Assembly: GCA_965234335.1 (NCBI GenBank)
Contig: OZ248458.1
Location: 1-64,000 of the forward strand
Source of the DNA: Leadbetterella lacustris
Lineage (GTDB): Bacteria; Bacteroidota; Bacteroidia; Cytophagales; Spirosomataceae
Direction: 5' to 3'
DNA length: 64,000 nt
Shown here piece after piece: positions 8,759 to 17,183 of this stretch (position 1 is its first letter; each line of letters opens with the position of its first letter). The notes beneath the pieces are model-generated. The model saw only the letters and a list, made by a program, of their open reading frames with translations, was not told the origin of the DNA and made no database searches. The translations under genes were made by a program, and so were the position numbers.

Positions 8759-9612
8759 TTTAAGGTTTTGATGAAATCAAGATTCTTTTGGTGACCCAAC
8801 ACATAATCATATTTATCGGGCAGCGACCACTCCAGCTGCTGCCATTTGCGGTTAGAATATCCAATATCTTCCAGGGCATCGCTTACTTTTTGCCAATCTA
8901 TATCTCCAGTGCCCAGAAACTTCCCATTTTCTTTGAGGTGAATTTCACAAATATTATCATTGCCCAAGAGCTTAATTTCATGAAAAATGTCATTCCCGGC
9001 ATCCTTGGCATTTCTAAAATCATAATACACTTTTATGGCTTTTGAACCCACTTTTTCCATGATATCCAAATGCTCCTCTGCGGTTAAATAGGATTCAATT
9101 CCGAGCGTAATGCCATTTTTTTCGGCATCAGGGGCAACTTCTTTGAGTTTGGCTATTACATTCTGTATGCCTTTGGGGTCGTTTCGCAAATCATTTTTAG
9201 AGAAAAACGCCAACAATACCACCTGAACCCCAAGGTTTTTTGCAACACCTATGCTGTCTGCTACCCAGGCGGTGGTTCTGTCGTCTGATTTATAAGGAAC
9301 ATTGTTGAGCTCACCAATGGCCAAACTGGTGATTTTTACTTTGGTTTCTTTTGATTTTTTCAAGAAAATTTCTTGAACAGATTTTTGTCTTAAGTGAAGG
9401 TCGTTGGATAGATTACCCATATTCACTTGAACGCCCGACAAACCGATTTTGCGGGCAATTTCAAATGACATTGGGTCGGAGCTTTTACCTAAAGACCAAT
9501 CACAGGCACCCATTTTTTTGACCTTAAACACGGTGGACTGCAAAAGAGAGTTATGCAGTGGCATAACCAAGCCTAAAGCAGACATTTTCGATACAAATTC
9601 TCTTCTTTTCAT
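8755..9612 (-). CDS. Sugar phosphate isomerase/epimerase-like TIM barrel, exported
   Basis: The longer ORF begins at 9642, but its first ten codons come from the ACCGCTAAGACGC intergenic repeat. The Met at 9612 (MKRREFVSKMSALGL) gives a proper twin-arginine-like leader, so I place the start there (285 aa). Xylose-isomerase-like TIM barrel with IESYLTAEEHLD, KVYYDFRNA and EIHLKENG, where Glu, Asp and His metal ligands are expected. Paralogue of the gene at 1673-2587. It leads the operon with the PVC-type dehydrogenase, overlapping it by 4 bp, so both probably act on the same periplasmic sugar derivative. Confidence 0.85.
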   Translation of the reverse strand: MKRREFVSKMSALGLVMPLHNSLLQSTVFKVKKMGACDWSLGKSSDPMSFEIARKIGLSGVQVNMGNLSNDLHLRQKSVQEIFLKKSKETKVKITSLAIGELNNVPYKSDDRTTAWVADSIGVAKNLGVQVVLLAFFSKNDLRNDPKGIQNVIAKLKEVAPDAEKNGITLGIESYLTAEEHLDIMEKVGSKAIKVYYDFRNAKDAGNDIFHEIKLLGNDNICEIHLKENGKFLGTGDIDWQKVSDALEDIGYSNRKWQQLEWSLPDKYDYVLGHQKNLDFIKTLN

Positions 9613-9798
9613 GTTTTTATTTTTTTTACCGCTAAGACGCAATTATTTCTCTCTGTGTCTAAAACCTTGGTCATTCAACTTACTAACTTCCCAACTTACC
9701 AACTCACCAACTTACTAACTTTCCAACTTGCTAACTTACTAACTTACTAACTTACCAACTTCCTAACTTACCAACTTCCCAATCTAAAATCAATCTAA
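9613..9798. repeat. Intergenic repeats: one ACCGCTAAGACGC copy and an AACTTACCAACTT array
   Basis: After the single repeat copy at about 9630-9645 there is a low-complexity tandem array (about 9675-9782) of AACTTACTAACTT / AACTTACCAACTT units of 8-11 bp with many single-base differences. No ORF with coding character crosses it. It separates the isomerase and SIS genes. Confidence 0.75.
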
Positions 9799-10605
9799 TT
9801 ACTGTTTCTCTTTCGAAACGTAACTTTCTATACCCACAGATTTGTACATTTTCGAAATGCGGTGGGCGTGTTCATCATAAGCACTTTGGAATAGTTCCGC
9901 CGCTTTTTCTGCTCCAACTACGGCCCCTGCTGTCAATACTTTTGGCGGGCGGCCTGCCTGCGTTAAAAGATTAGCTACTTCTGCTTTGATGGAATTGATG
10001 AGCATACAAGAACCCACCGTAGAGCCTGGTGCCACTGGCGTTTCTAAGTTCTCAATTTTTATCATGGCGTCGCCCAGCGGTGCTCCCGAATCCAAAACGA
10101 TATCACAAAAATCCTGTAATTTCTTACCGTCTTTTCGTTTGGATGTACTGGCTTCAGAATGCAGTTTGGTATTCAAGCCGACCACTTTCAATCCTTTTGA
10201 CTTAAATATTTCTGCCATTTCTATCGGCACCACATTGCAGCCCGAAGATGAAATAATCAGAGCACTGTCTTGTTCAGAAACATCAAAATTTCGAATGATT
10301 TGTTCTGCCAAACCACTAACATTTTCTAAAAACATCGCTTGCCGTTGGCCGTTGGCACCTACAACCAAATTATGAAATGTGAGCGAAAGCTCCACAATGG
10401 GATTGAAGCCTGGGAATGAACCGTAACGTGGCCACATTTCCTCTACCATTATGCGGCTGTGTCCACTTCCAAAAACATGCACCATTCTTCCTGACAGAAT
10501 AGAATCAGTAAAAATTTTGGCAACTTCAAGAATTTGTTTTTCTTGAGCAGCTACGGTTTCCATCATTTGCTGGCACTTGGCCAAGTATTGCTTTGTGTAA
10601 GTCAT
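9799..10605 (-). CDS. SIS-domain sugar-phosphate-binding protein (UPF0309-like)
   Basis: 268 aa. The SIS fold is shown by VHVFGSGHSRIMVEEMWPR near residue 45 and by the second phosphosugar-binding loop SALIISSSGCNVVPIEMA near residue 115. Family members isomerise or sense phosphosugars, often amino sugars. It lies upstream of the carbohydrate operon and downstream of the ROK kinase on the same strand, fitting an amino-sugar or glycoside catabolic set. Whether it is an enzyme or a regulator cannot be settled: there is no DNA-binding domain, which favours an enzyme. Confidence 0.85.
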   Translation of the reverse strand: MTYTKQYLAKCQQMMETVAAQEKQILEVAKIFTDSILSGRMVHVFGSGHSRIMVEEMWPRYGSFPGFNPIVELSLTFHNLVVGANGQRQAMFLENVSGLAEQIIRNFDVSEQDSALIISSSGCNVVPIEMAEIFKSKGLKVVGLNTKLHSEASTSKRKDGKKLQDFCDIVLDSGAPLGDAMIKIENLETPVAPGSTVGSCMLINSIKAEVANLLTQAGRPPKVLTAGAVVGAEKAAELFQSAYDEHAHRISKMYKSVGIESYVSKEKQ

Positions 10606-10609
10606 TTTT

Positions 10610-10862
10610 TATTTTTTTAACACCTAGTTAGGGTAGTTTTTGATTCTTATTTTTTTAAACACATTGGCACATAGTTAACATAGCTTTTTGCTTTTGATTC
10701 TTGCTTTTTTTAAACACATAGGCACATAGTTAACATAGTTCTTGTTTTTCTTAAACACATAGGGATATCGTTAGCATAGTTTTTGATTCGTTTTTTTTAA
10801 ACACATAGATATCATAGTTTTTTCTGTAATTCTCTATTGTGTTCTATGTGTCTATGTGTTCA
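10610..10862. repeat. Tandem AACACATAGGCACATAG repeats
   Basis: About four irregular units built on TTTTTTAAACACATAGGCACATAGTTAACATAG, with an inverted copy (CTATGTGTCTATGTGTT) at the right end near 10838-10860. The same family recurs at 40300, 48690, 52210 and 52310. No coding content seen. Confidence 0.75.
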
Positions 10863-11750
10863 TTAAATTTTGCCCAATGCAAAAGCCGCTGCTCCAATGG
10901 CTCCCGAGAGATCATCAAAATGTGCCTTTTCTATTCTTGTTTTTTTACCTTTCGGTCTAAATTCATAGAGGTCAATAAAAGTTTGTAAAGGCTCAAAAAG
11001 TAAATTGCCGGCCAAAGTGATTCCTCCACTCAAAACGATGATTTCAGGTGAAAAAACATTAATTAAGGAAGCCATCGCAATGGCCAATTTACGGACAGCA
11101 TCCAACCAAAGCCATGTTGCAAAACTGTCGTTTTCAGTATGGGCTTTTAACAATTCATGGGTAGATTTAAACTTTCCCATAGAACGTTTTTCGATAGAAT
11201 AATTGCCCAAGGCATATTCTAAACTGCCAGGAATACCCAAAATACTTCGCTCATCGTCTGAGATATTGATAGATATATGTCCCAAATGCCCGGCCATCTG
11301 ACTCAAGCCTTGGTACAATTCTCCATTGATCAAAATGCCACCACCGACACCTGTTCCTAAAGTCAGCAAAATCGCATTTTTATATCCTCTCACCGCACCA
11401 AACTTTGCTTCGGCCATCAATGCCGCATGAGCGTCGTTTAATACCAATGTTTGGGTTCCGAAATAATCTGCCCACACAAAATTCTCTAATCCAAAAAGCC
11501 GATTGGGCAAATGAGCTATACAAGAATTTTCCGCATTTGCTAAGCCTGGAGCAGACAAGCCAATGATTTCAACTTGATTTTGGCTTTTCGCTTTCAGGAA
11601 GTTTACCATTTCCAAAACATTCACTCTCCACCTTACATCTCCCTCGTCGCTTGTAGGAATATAATGTTTCAGAAGAACCTCCCCCTTTTCATTGAGCAAA
11701 ATCCCCTTCACATTTGTTCCTCCCAAGTCTATTCCTATTGCTGTTTTCAT
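10863..11750 (-). CDS. ROK-family sugar kinase lacking the zinc-binding cysteines
   Basis: 295 aa. ATP-binding motif IGIDLGGTNVKG at residues 5-16, catalytic region VLNDAHAA, and the second phosphate loop TLGTGVGGG. ROK kinases phosphorylate glucose, mannose, fructose or amino sugars. The family zinc loop CxCGxxGCxE aligns without gaps to SILGIPGSLE here, so all three cysteines are replaced (Ser, Leu, Ser) while Gly and Glu are kept. No helix-turn-helix, so it is a kinase and not a NagC-type repressor. Same strand as the SIS gene, about 260 bp away across a repeat, so co-transcription is uncertain. Confidence 0.87.
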   Translation of the reverse strand: MKTAIGIDLGGTNVKGILLNEKGEVLLKHYIPTSDEGDVRWRVNVLEMVNFLKAKSQNQVEIIGLSAPGLANAENSCIAHLPNRLFGLENFVWADYFGTQTLVLNDAHAALMAEAKFGAVRGYKNAILLTLGTGVGGGILINGELYQGLSQMAGHLGHISINISDDERSILGIPGSLEYALGNYSIEKRSMGKFKSTHELLKAHTENDSFATWLWLDAVRKLAIAMASLINVFSPEIIVLSGGITLAGNLLFEPLQTFIDLYEFRPKGKKTRIEKAHFDDLSGAIGAAAFALGKI

Positions 11751-11998
11751 TTGTTTATAATTTACCGCTAAGACGCTAAGAAATAATCATTTATCTATGT
11801 GTCTAAAGACTAAGTCATGGATGTTTCAAATGTTTATAATTTACCACTAAGAAATAATCATTTCTCTGTGTGTCTAAAGTCTTAGTCATGAATGTTTCAT
11901 TTTACTACCTCACCCCCAGCCCCTCTACAGAGGAGAGGGGTGTAAAGCCTTTATTTAAAATTTTTATTTAAAATCATTAACAATTAACAAATAAATAC
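11751..11998. repeat. Intergenic ACCGCTAAGACGC-type repeats
   Basis: Two diverged copies of a unit containing TTTATAATTTACCGCTAAGACGCT, AAATAATCATTT and GTGTCTAAAG(A/T)CTTAGTCATG (about 11755-11895), followed by a short hairpin-like CCCCTCTACAGAGGAGAGGGG (about 11920-11940). The unit is the reverse complement of the one repeated at 29700-29885. No gene seen. Confidence 0.7.
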
Positions 11999-12345
11999 CT
12001 AAAGTTTCGGACGAAAATAAAAGACTAATAATCAAATACTTATAAAAAACAATTGGTGTTAATTAATAATTATTAGATAGTTATAATTTTCTAAATAAAT
12101 ACTAATTGTTCCTTATATTTTTTTTGCAGTCCGTTGTAAAATTTCGCCTCCAAAGGATTTCTTGTCACCCAAAACGTTGCTTGCGAAATTTTTCAGAGGA
12201 TCATTGCAAAAAAAGTGTTTTTTTTGTTTGGGACCGACCTTTCGGCTTTTTTTCAACTGGGCCGGCAACCCGGAAAAAAGTAAGCCCGCCTGGCAAGGCA
12301 CACAAAGTATATCATTAATACTGTTTTTTAACGCCGAAACTTTAG
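11999..12345 (+). mobile_element. MITE copy B, 347 bp, with terminal inverted repeats and 7-bp target duplication
   Basis: Begins CTAAAGTTTCGG and ends CCGAAACTTTAG, a perfect 12-bp inverted repeat. Flanked by TAAATAC (11992-11998) and TTAATAC (12346-12352), a 7-bp target duplication with one mismatch. Internal blocks shared with copy C include TACTAATTGTTCCTTATATT, GTCCGTTGTAAAATTTCG, GGATCATT, CTGGGCCGGCAACCCGG and GCCCGCCTGGCAAGGCACAC. No transposase ORF. It sits immediately after the SDR stop codon; the TAA itself is in the target duplication. Confidence 0.85.
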
Positions 12346-13125
12346 TTAATACTGCCCTTCCGAAACCTCCCATCCCCCATCTACATAGAGCGTTTGACCC
12401 GTTGTAAACTTAGCGGCGTCTGACATAAAATATACAGCCGCACCGTCTAAATCTTCGGGTTTTCCGTTTCTTCCACCGTCGAGCGGCTGTTTGGTTTTTA
12501 CAAAATTCATGATTTTTTCGTCGGTACTCGCTCTTGCCGACATGGGCGTTTCGACCAAAGCCGGGGCCAAAATGTTTATTCTGATATTGTCTTTGGCATA
12601 ATAAGCGGCCAAGGCTTTTGTAAATCCTGTAACCGCCGATTTGGCCGCAGCATAGGCATGGGTTACAAAATACTGAGGCGAAGGCGAAAAACTCAAAACC
12701 GAACTCATATTCAAAATACTTCCTGATTTGCCAAGTTCTAGAAATTTCCTCACCGCTGCTTGGTTGGAAAGCATCAAGCTCGTGAGGTTCAAATCAAAGG
12801 TTTTTTGCCAACCTTCAAGACTTAACTCATGCAGAGGGCCGTCACCAAATTTTCGGCCACTTCCACCCGCAACATGATACAATCCATCAAAATCACCGAA
12901 TTCAGAAATACACATTTCTATGGCATTTATTGCTGTGGTAGGATTGGTGGCATCTCCTTTTTGTGCTCTGCCACTTTCGCCCAAAGCCAATTCGGCAGAA
13001 ATGCAACTTTCAGGATTCCTTCCTACCACCACTACCTTGGCTCCATTTTTTATAAAAGCCTTTGCAGCCGAAAACCCCAAACCCGTAGTTCCTCCAATGA
13101 TAACAATATTTTTGCCTTCGAGCAT
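12346..13125 (-). CDS. Short-chain dehydrogenase/reductase
   Basis: Classical SDR with GGTTGLG cofactor loop, catalytic Ser in ILNMSSVLSF and YAAAK active-site motif. An ORF extends to 13173, but a -7 box (13171-13178) overlaps that Met, so I start at 13125 (MLEGKNIVIIGG), which puts the Rossmann strand at the usual place and gives 259 aa. Substrate unknown. The stop codon TAA lies in the target duplication of MITE copy B. Divergently arranged with an AraC-type regulator starting at 13241, which may control it. Confidence 0.87.
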   Translation of the reverse strand: MLEGKNIVIIGGTTGLGFSAAKAFIKNGAKVVVVGRNPESCISAELALGESGRAQKGDATNPTTAINAIEMCISEFGDFDGLYHVAGGSGRKFGDGPLHELSLEGWQKTFDLNLTSLMLSNQAAVRKFLELGKSGSILNMSSVLSFSPSPQYFVTHAYAAAKSAVTGFTKALAAYYAKDNIRINILAPALVETPMSARASTDEKIMNFVKTKQPLDGGRNGKPEDLDGAAVYFMSDAAKFTTGQTLYVDGGWEVSEGQY

Positions 13126-13170
13126 AAAGTAAAAATTTACAGCATTTATTGAAAACATATCAATATTATA

Positions 13171-13211
13171 CAAAAATATATAGCTAAAATTTAAGTTTCC
13201 ACCTATATTTG
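13171..13211. promoter_or_regulatory. Divergent -7 boxes between SDR and AraC genes
   Basis: Leftward TATTTTTG (13171-13178, minus) and rightward TATATTTG (13204-13211, plus) both match the Bacteroidota -7 consensus TAnnTTTG, 46 bp and 30 bp before the chosen starts. No convincing -33 TTG at the standard spacing for either. Confidence 0.45.
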
Positions 13212-13240
13212 ATACTCAACCAATACTATATTGATATTTA

Positions 13241-14095
13241 ATGGAACCCATCCTCCAAAGATTACCGCTCAGCAAAGACCTCTCCTATATATATGAGCGA
13301 TACGAATCTCCATTTTTCGAAACACCCTGGCACTATCATGAAGAGTTCGAAATAGTGCTTTGCGATGGTGGTTTTGGAAAAAAAGTAATTGGCAACCATA
13401 CTTCTGAATACAATGAGGGCGATGTAATATTGATAGGCAGCAAACTACCGCATTGGTTTAGTGCGGATGAAACATTTTATGTTAATGAGGTTTTTCCGCG
13501 ACCGGCCTCCATAGTTATACAATTTCGATTAGATAGTTTCGGTGAATCCTTCTTTGACTTGGTAGAAATGACTGCAGTGAAGTTGTTGTTGGAGAAAGCA
13601 AAATTTGGGCTGGAGTTCCATGGCAAGGTCAAAGCACAAATTGCCGAAATAGTCAAAGAAAATATACACAAAACTGGTCTAGAAAAGTTCCTGAGCCTTT
13701 TTGAAATATTGCAACGGATGGCTGAAAGTAAAGAGCAACAGACGCTTTCTGAAATAGGCATGGAAGGCATCAGCAAGAAAGATTCAGAGAGAATGATCAT
13801 CATATTTGACCAAATCTTAAAAAACTTCAAAGAACAGGTGTCGGTGGAAGACTTGGCTCAAAAAGTGAATTTAACAAAAGCGGCCTTTTGTAGATATTTT
13901 AAAGCCCGAACACAAAAGACGTTTGTGGAGTACCTGCTGCAAGTCCGAATTAATCATGCTTGCAAGCTATTGAAAGAAACTGATATGAGCGTACTAGAAA
14001 TTTGTTACGAGTCGGGCTTCAATAATCTTTCCAACTTCAACAGGCAGTTTAAGATACGGTTTAATATCAGTCCAAAACAATATAGAAAGCTCTGA
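13241..14095 (+). CDS. AraC-family regulator with N-terminal cupin domain
   Basis: 284 aa. N-terminal cupin-type sensing domain with HYHEEFEIVLCDGG near residue 31 and EGDVILIGSKLPHWF near residue 60, then a linker and two helix-turn-helix motifs in residues ~185-284 (VSVEDLAQKVNLTKAAFCRYFK; ISPKQYRKL at the end). The typical ligand would be a small sugar or aromatic. The shared intergenic region with the SDR gene suggests local control. Confidence 0.9.
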   Translation: MEPILQRLPLSKDLSYIYERYESPFFETPWHYHEEFEIVLCDGGFGKKVIGNHTSEYNEGDVILIGSKLPHWFSADETFYVNEVFPRPASIVIQFRLDSFGESFFDLVEMTAVKLLLEKAKFGLEFHGKVKAQIAEIVKENIHKTGLEKFLSLFEILQRMAESKEQQTLSEIGMEGISKKDSERMIIIFDQILKNFKEQVSVEDLAQKVNLTKAAFCRYFKARTQKTFVEYLLQVRINHACKLLKETDMSVLEICYESGFNNLSNFNRQFKIRFNISPKQYRKL

Positions 14096-14176
14096 CAGAG
14101 ACGGATAATTTGTTCAAATTTTAAAGAATTTAATGCAATCCCTTATCTTTGAAAGAGTTTTACAAAAAATAGAAAA

Positions 14177-15037
14177 ATGTCTCAGATTCCTTTAAGCGTA
14201 ATCGTATTAACCTACAACGAAGAAAAAAACATTGAAACTTGCTTAGGAAGCTTGAAAGATTGGGCAGCAGAGATCATCGTTGTAGACTCAGGCTCAACAG
14301 ACAACACCATAAATCTGGCTAAAAAATTTACTGAAAATATATACAGCCATCCATTCGAAAACTACTCCGCCCAACGCAACTGGGCCTTACAGAACATCGC
14401 GATTGGCAATGATTGGATCATGAACATCGACGCCGACCATGAAGTAAGTCAAACTTTAAAAGATGAAGTTTCGGCACATTTTGAAAAAGGCATTCCCGAC
14501 AATATCAAGGGATTTATGGCCTCCAGAAAAACCATGTTTTTGGGAAGATGGGTAAAACGGGGCGGCCACTACCCTATTTATCATGGCGTGATTTTCAAAA
14601 AAGGCTTTGGCTATTGCGAGGATAAGCTCTACGATCAACATTTTGTTATAGAAGGCGAAAGCATTCTGCTTAAAGGCGATATCATTGACACCATAACGGA
14701 TACTTTAACGAATTTTACGGAAAGGCACAACAAATGGGCAACCCTCGAAGCCATCGATGCCATCAACCTAACCGCACAACAAGACGGCACAAATACCATC
14801 AAACCTGACAAAAATGGCAACCCCATGGAGCAACGCCGCTACCTGCGTTTGAGATATTATAGTATGCCCATCTTTTGGCGTTCCATTTCTTACTTTTTAT
14901 ACCGCTATTTCTTTAAACTAGGTTTTTTAGACGGAAAACAGGGCCTCATATTCCATTTTCTGCAAGGTTTCTGGTTTAGATTTTTGGTAGATGCCAAGAT
15001 TTTTGAGGAGAATTTAAAAAAAGGCAAGAAAGATTAA
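14177..15037 (+). CDS. Family 2 glycosyltransferase, WaaE/KdtX-like
   Basis: 286 aa GT-A fold. SVIVLTYNEEKNIETCL opens the domain, VVDSGSTDNT follows, and MNIDADHEV supplies the DxD-like metal site. The length and the VKRGGHYP..YHGVIFKKG region resemble WaaE-type lipopolysaccharide inner-core beta-glucosyltransferases. No membrane segment at the N terminus; the hydrophobic C-terminal stretch (~235-270) may bind the membrane surface. A -7 box TATCTTTG lies at 14144-14151. Stands alone on the plus strand. Confidence 0.85.
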   Translation: MSQIPLSVIVLTYNEEKNIETCLGSLKDWAAEIIVVDSGSTDNTINLAKKFTENIYSHPFENYSAQRNWALQNIAIGNDWIMNIDADHEVSQTLKDEVSAHFEKGIPDNIKGFMASRKTMFLGRWVKRGGHYPIYHGVIFKKGFGYCEDKLYDQHFVIEGESILLKGDIIDTITDTLTNFTERHNKWATLEAIDAINLTAQQDGTNTIKPDKNGNPMEQRRYLRLRYYSMPIFWRSISYFLYRYFFKLGFLDGKQGLIFHFLQGFWFRFLVDAKIFEENLKKGKKD

Positions 15038-15474
15038 AGGCGTAATAATAAGATTTAGCTCTTAGATTTTCTTTTTCAAAAAACATGCAACGTATTTTTA
15101 ACTTAAGGAAATTGATTTAAGAGCTAACGTTTTGGGGTTATAAACTGTAATTTCAGAAAACCTGCACTGTTTTTCACCAAGTAAGATTAATCACCCATCA
15201 AGTTTGGGCCAAATAATTGAGTCAAAAATCATCAGATTCTTAGAACATTTTAAAAGTGTAGCAATAACACATTAAGAGACATTTCCGTCATAAACATTTT
15301 AGAAACCTATCATAAAAAACCCTCAACTCCCTCAAAATCAACATAAAACCATTATTCAATTTTATGATTTTAGAAGTAAACATTGTACTATTTCAAGAAA
15401 TCACTGATTTTTTTAATTCCATTAACAATTCCCTAAACCTCCAATCGTTTATTTTGTAAAAAAATTAAGTGCGT
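15038..15474. other. Intergenic region without recognised feature
   Basis: About 430 bp, AT-rich. No ORF of coding character, no tRNA-like fold and no member of the repeat families seen elsewhere. The last ~20 bp before RlpA hold TTTATTTTG, a weak match to a -7 box. Confidence 0.5.
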
Positions 15475-15981
15475 ATGAATTTTACAAAAACACTTTTTAT
15501 AATACTTATTTCTGCTTTAGGTTTTGTGCCTTCATTTTCACAAGGATTAGAATACAAAAAATCGTTTGAAGGCTTAGCATCGTTTTATGGCAAAGAATTT
15601 AATGGCAAAACAACTGCAAACGGAGACGTTTTCAACAGCCGCTATTATACATGTGCACATCGCACGTTGCCTTTTGGTACATTGATACAAATAGAAAATC
15701 CTAGAAACGGAAAAAAAGTAATAGTAAAAGTAAATGACCGCGGGCCATTTGTTGGCGAACGAGTTATAGACCTATCAAGAGAAGCCGCCCGTAAGTTGGG
15801 GCTGATACAGCATGGCGTATCAGATATCAAAGCAAAAATTTTAAAGAAACGTAAAGGTTTTGATATCAGCACAGGAGCTATGATAATAAAAAATAAGTGG
15901 CCACAGCCTACGCCCTCGAAAGATTTTCATGAAAAGTTATTTATGAGTTCGTCGAGAGGGAATCTAGTTTTGAAAATCTGA
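15475..15981 (+). CDS. RlpA-like double-psi beta-barrel protein
   Basis: 168 aa with a signal peptide (MNFTKTLFIILISALGF..SFS). I choose the ATG at 15475 over the GTG at 15469 because the leader then starts normally. The DPBB domain covers most of the mature protein: GLASFYGKEFNGKTTANG, AHRTLPFGT, VNDRGPF and IDLSREAA are the family signatures, including the Asp of the lytic transglycosylase-like active site. RlpA proteins act on septal peptidoglycan; this one lacks the C-terminal SPOR domain of the E. coli protein. Confidence 0.88.
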   Translation: MNFTKTLFIILISALGFVPSFSQGLEYKKSFEGLASFYGKEFNGKTTANGDVFNSRYYTCAHRTLPFGTLIQIENPRNGKKVIVKVNDRGPFVGERVIDLSREAARKLGLIQHGVSDIKAKILKKRKGFDISTGAMIIKNKWPQPTPSKDFHEKLFMSSSRGNLVLKI

Positions 15982-16017
15982 CTTATACTTGGTCTAAGTT
16001 GTACGATTAGAAATCAA

Positions 16018-16048
16018 AAACCCCTCTTACAAACTGCAAGAGGGGTTT
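16018..16048. terminator. Bidirectional rho-independent terminator
   Basis: Perfect 11-bp stem AAACCCCTCTT / AAGAGGGGTTT with a 9-base loop, A-rich before and T-rich after. It lies between the convergent RlpA and YeeE/YedE genes and can serve both. Confidence 0.85.
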
Positions 16049-16071
16049 ACTATTTCTGATTTCTGAAGGCA

Positions 16072-16575
16072 TTAATTAGGCAAGCTCCCTTTTATGCGTC
16101 CGTAAGTCCAAGTACCAGCAATGGCACTTAGAAGCGTAACCAATACCACCACATAACCGCTACCAATTTGAGCAAAAATAGGGCCAGGACATGCACCTGT
16201 AATAGCCCAACCCAAACCGAAAATTAAGCCGCCATACACTTGTCCTTTCTGAAAAGTCTTTGGGTGAAAAACAACAGATTCTCCGGTGATAGTTTTGATG
16301 TTAAATTTTTTGATTAAGTATATTGAAATCATTCCTACCACCACAGCACTCCCTATAACTCCGTACATGTGAAAACTCTGAAGACGAAACATTTCTTGAA
16401 TTCTGAACCACGATATGATTTCTGCTTTTACAAACACAATACCAAACATAATTCCTACTACAAGGTATTTGATATTATCAGTCCAACTTTCACCCTTTTC
16501 CATATCGTTGGGTGCTTCGCATACAAACGTCTCTGGTGTTGATGTCTTACTATTCACTTCTTTAATGGTACTCAT
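16072..16575 (-). CDS. YeeE/YedE-family membrane protein, C-terminal-half type
   Basis: 167 aa with about four membrane segments after a polar N terminus. The motif GLIFGLGWAITGACPGP near residue 115 is the conserved Cys-containing loop of the YeeE/YedE (TsuA/PmpB-like) sulfur-compound transporters. It pairs with the 191-aa protein at 16597; together they equal one full-length YeeE. The gap is 21 bp, and both lie downstream of the OprD-type porin in one operon under the 18605-18648 promoter. Likely imports thiosulfate or another small sulfur species. Confidence 0.85.
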   Translation of the reverse strand: MSTIKEVNSKTSTPETFVCEAPNDMEKGESWTDNIKYLVVGIMFGIVFVKAEIISWFRIQEMFRLQSFHMYGVIGSAVVVGMISIYLIKKFNIKTITGESVVFHPKTFQKGQVYGGLIFGLGWAITGACPGPIFAQIGSGYVVVLVTLLSAIAGTWTYGRIKGSLPN

Positions 16576-16596
16576 TTTTATTAAAATTAATAATTT

Positions 16597-17172
16597 TTAA
16601 AATAATCTGAAAATAACGGGCATAATGAGGTGAGTCATTGCAAAACCTCCAACCATAAAACAACATGTAGCTATAAGCGACGGAAGTTGTAAGTTAGAAA
16701 GACCCATAATAGCGTGTCCCGAGGTACAGCCTCCTGCGTAGCGGGTTCCAAAGCCCACTAAAAAACCACCAAGTACAAAAAACACAAAGCCTTTGAAACT
16801 AAACAGGGTTTCTATGGAGAACAAATCTGCTGGCATAAGGCCTGCAAAATCAGTAATTCCTAATCCCTTAAGATCTGCTATGGTGGCCTCCGAAAGTACA
16901 AAATCGTTGGGGTTTTCAAGAAAATTTGTGGCGATTATACCACCAAAAAATACACCTAGTACAAAAACTAGGTTCCAGATTTCCTTTTTCCAATCGTATT
17001 TAAAAAAAGGAATGTTGGCCGGAATACAAGCAGCACAGACATGACGTAAAGAAGACGAAATACCAAAGGACTTGTTGCCAATCAAAAGGAGGGTCGGCAC
17101 TGTAAGGCCAATTAATGGCCCTGCAACATACCATGGCCAAGGCTGAAGAATAAACTCAATAATTTGATTCAT
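16597..17172 (-). CDS. YeeE/YedE-family membrane protein, N-terminal-half type
   Basis: 191 aa, about five membrane segments. GFGTRYAGGCTSGHAIMG near residue 142 is the signature Cys motif of thiosulfate transporters of the YeeE/YedE family. The other half of the transporter is the next gene downstream. The gap to the porin upstream is 11 bp, so porin and transporter are co-transcribed: outer- and inner-membrane uptake of one substrate. Other YeeE pairs move selenium or sulfide compounds, so the exact ligand is inferred. Confidence 0.87.
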   Translation of the reverse strand: MNQIIEFILQPWPWYVAGPLIGLTVPTLLLIGNKSFGISSSLRHVCAACIPANIPFFKYDWKKEIWNLVFVLGVFFGGIIATNFLENPNDFVLSEATIADLKGLGITDFAGLMPADLFSIETLFSFKGFVFFVLGGFLVGFGTRYAGGCTSGHAIMGLSNLQLPSLIATCCFMVGGFAMTHLIMPVIFRLF

Positions 17173-17183
17173 TTGTTTTTGTT

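Noticed and set aside
9675..9782. Proline/threonine-rich small protein from the AACTTACCAACTT array
   Set aside because: Low-complexity tandem DNA without start or ribosome site.
12113..12373. Protein-coding gene in MITE copies B and C (FSGLPAQLKK peptide)
   Set aside because: The match follows from nucleotide conservation of the element; frames differ in length and lack plausible starts.
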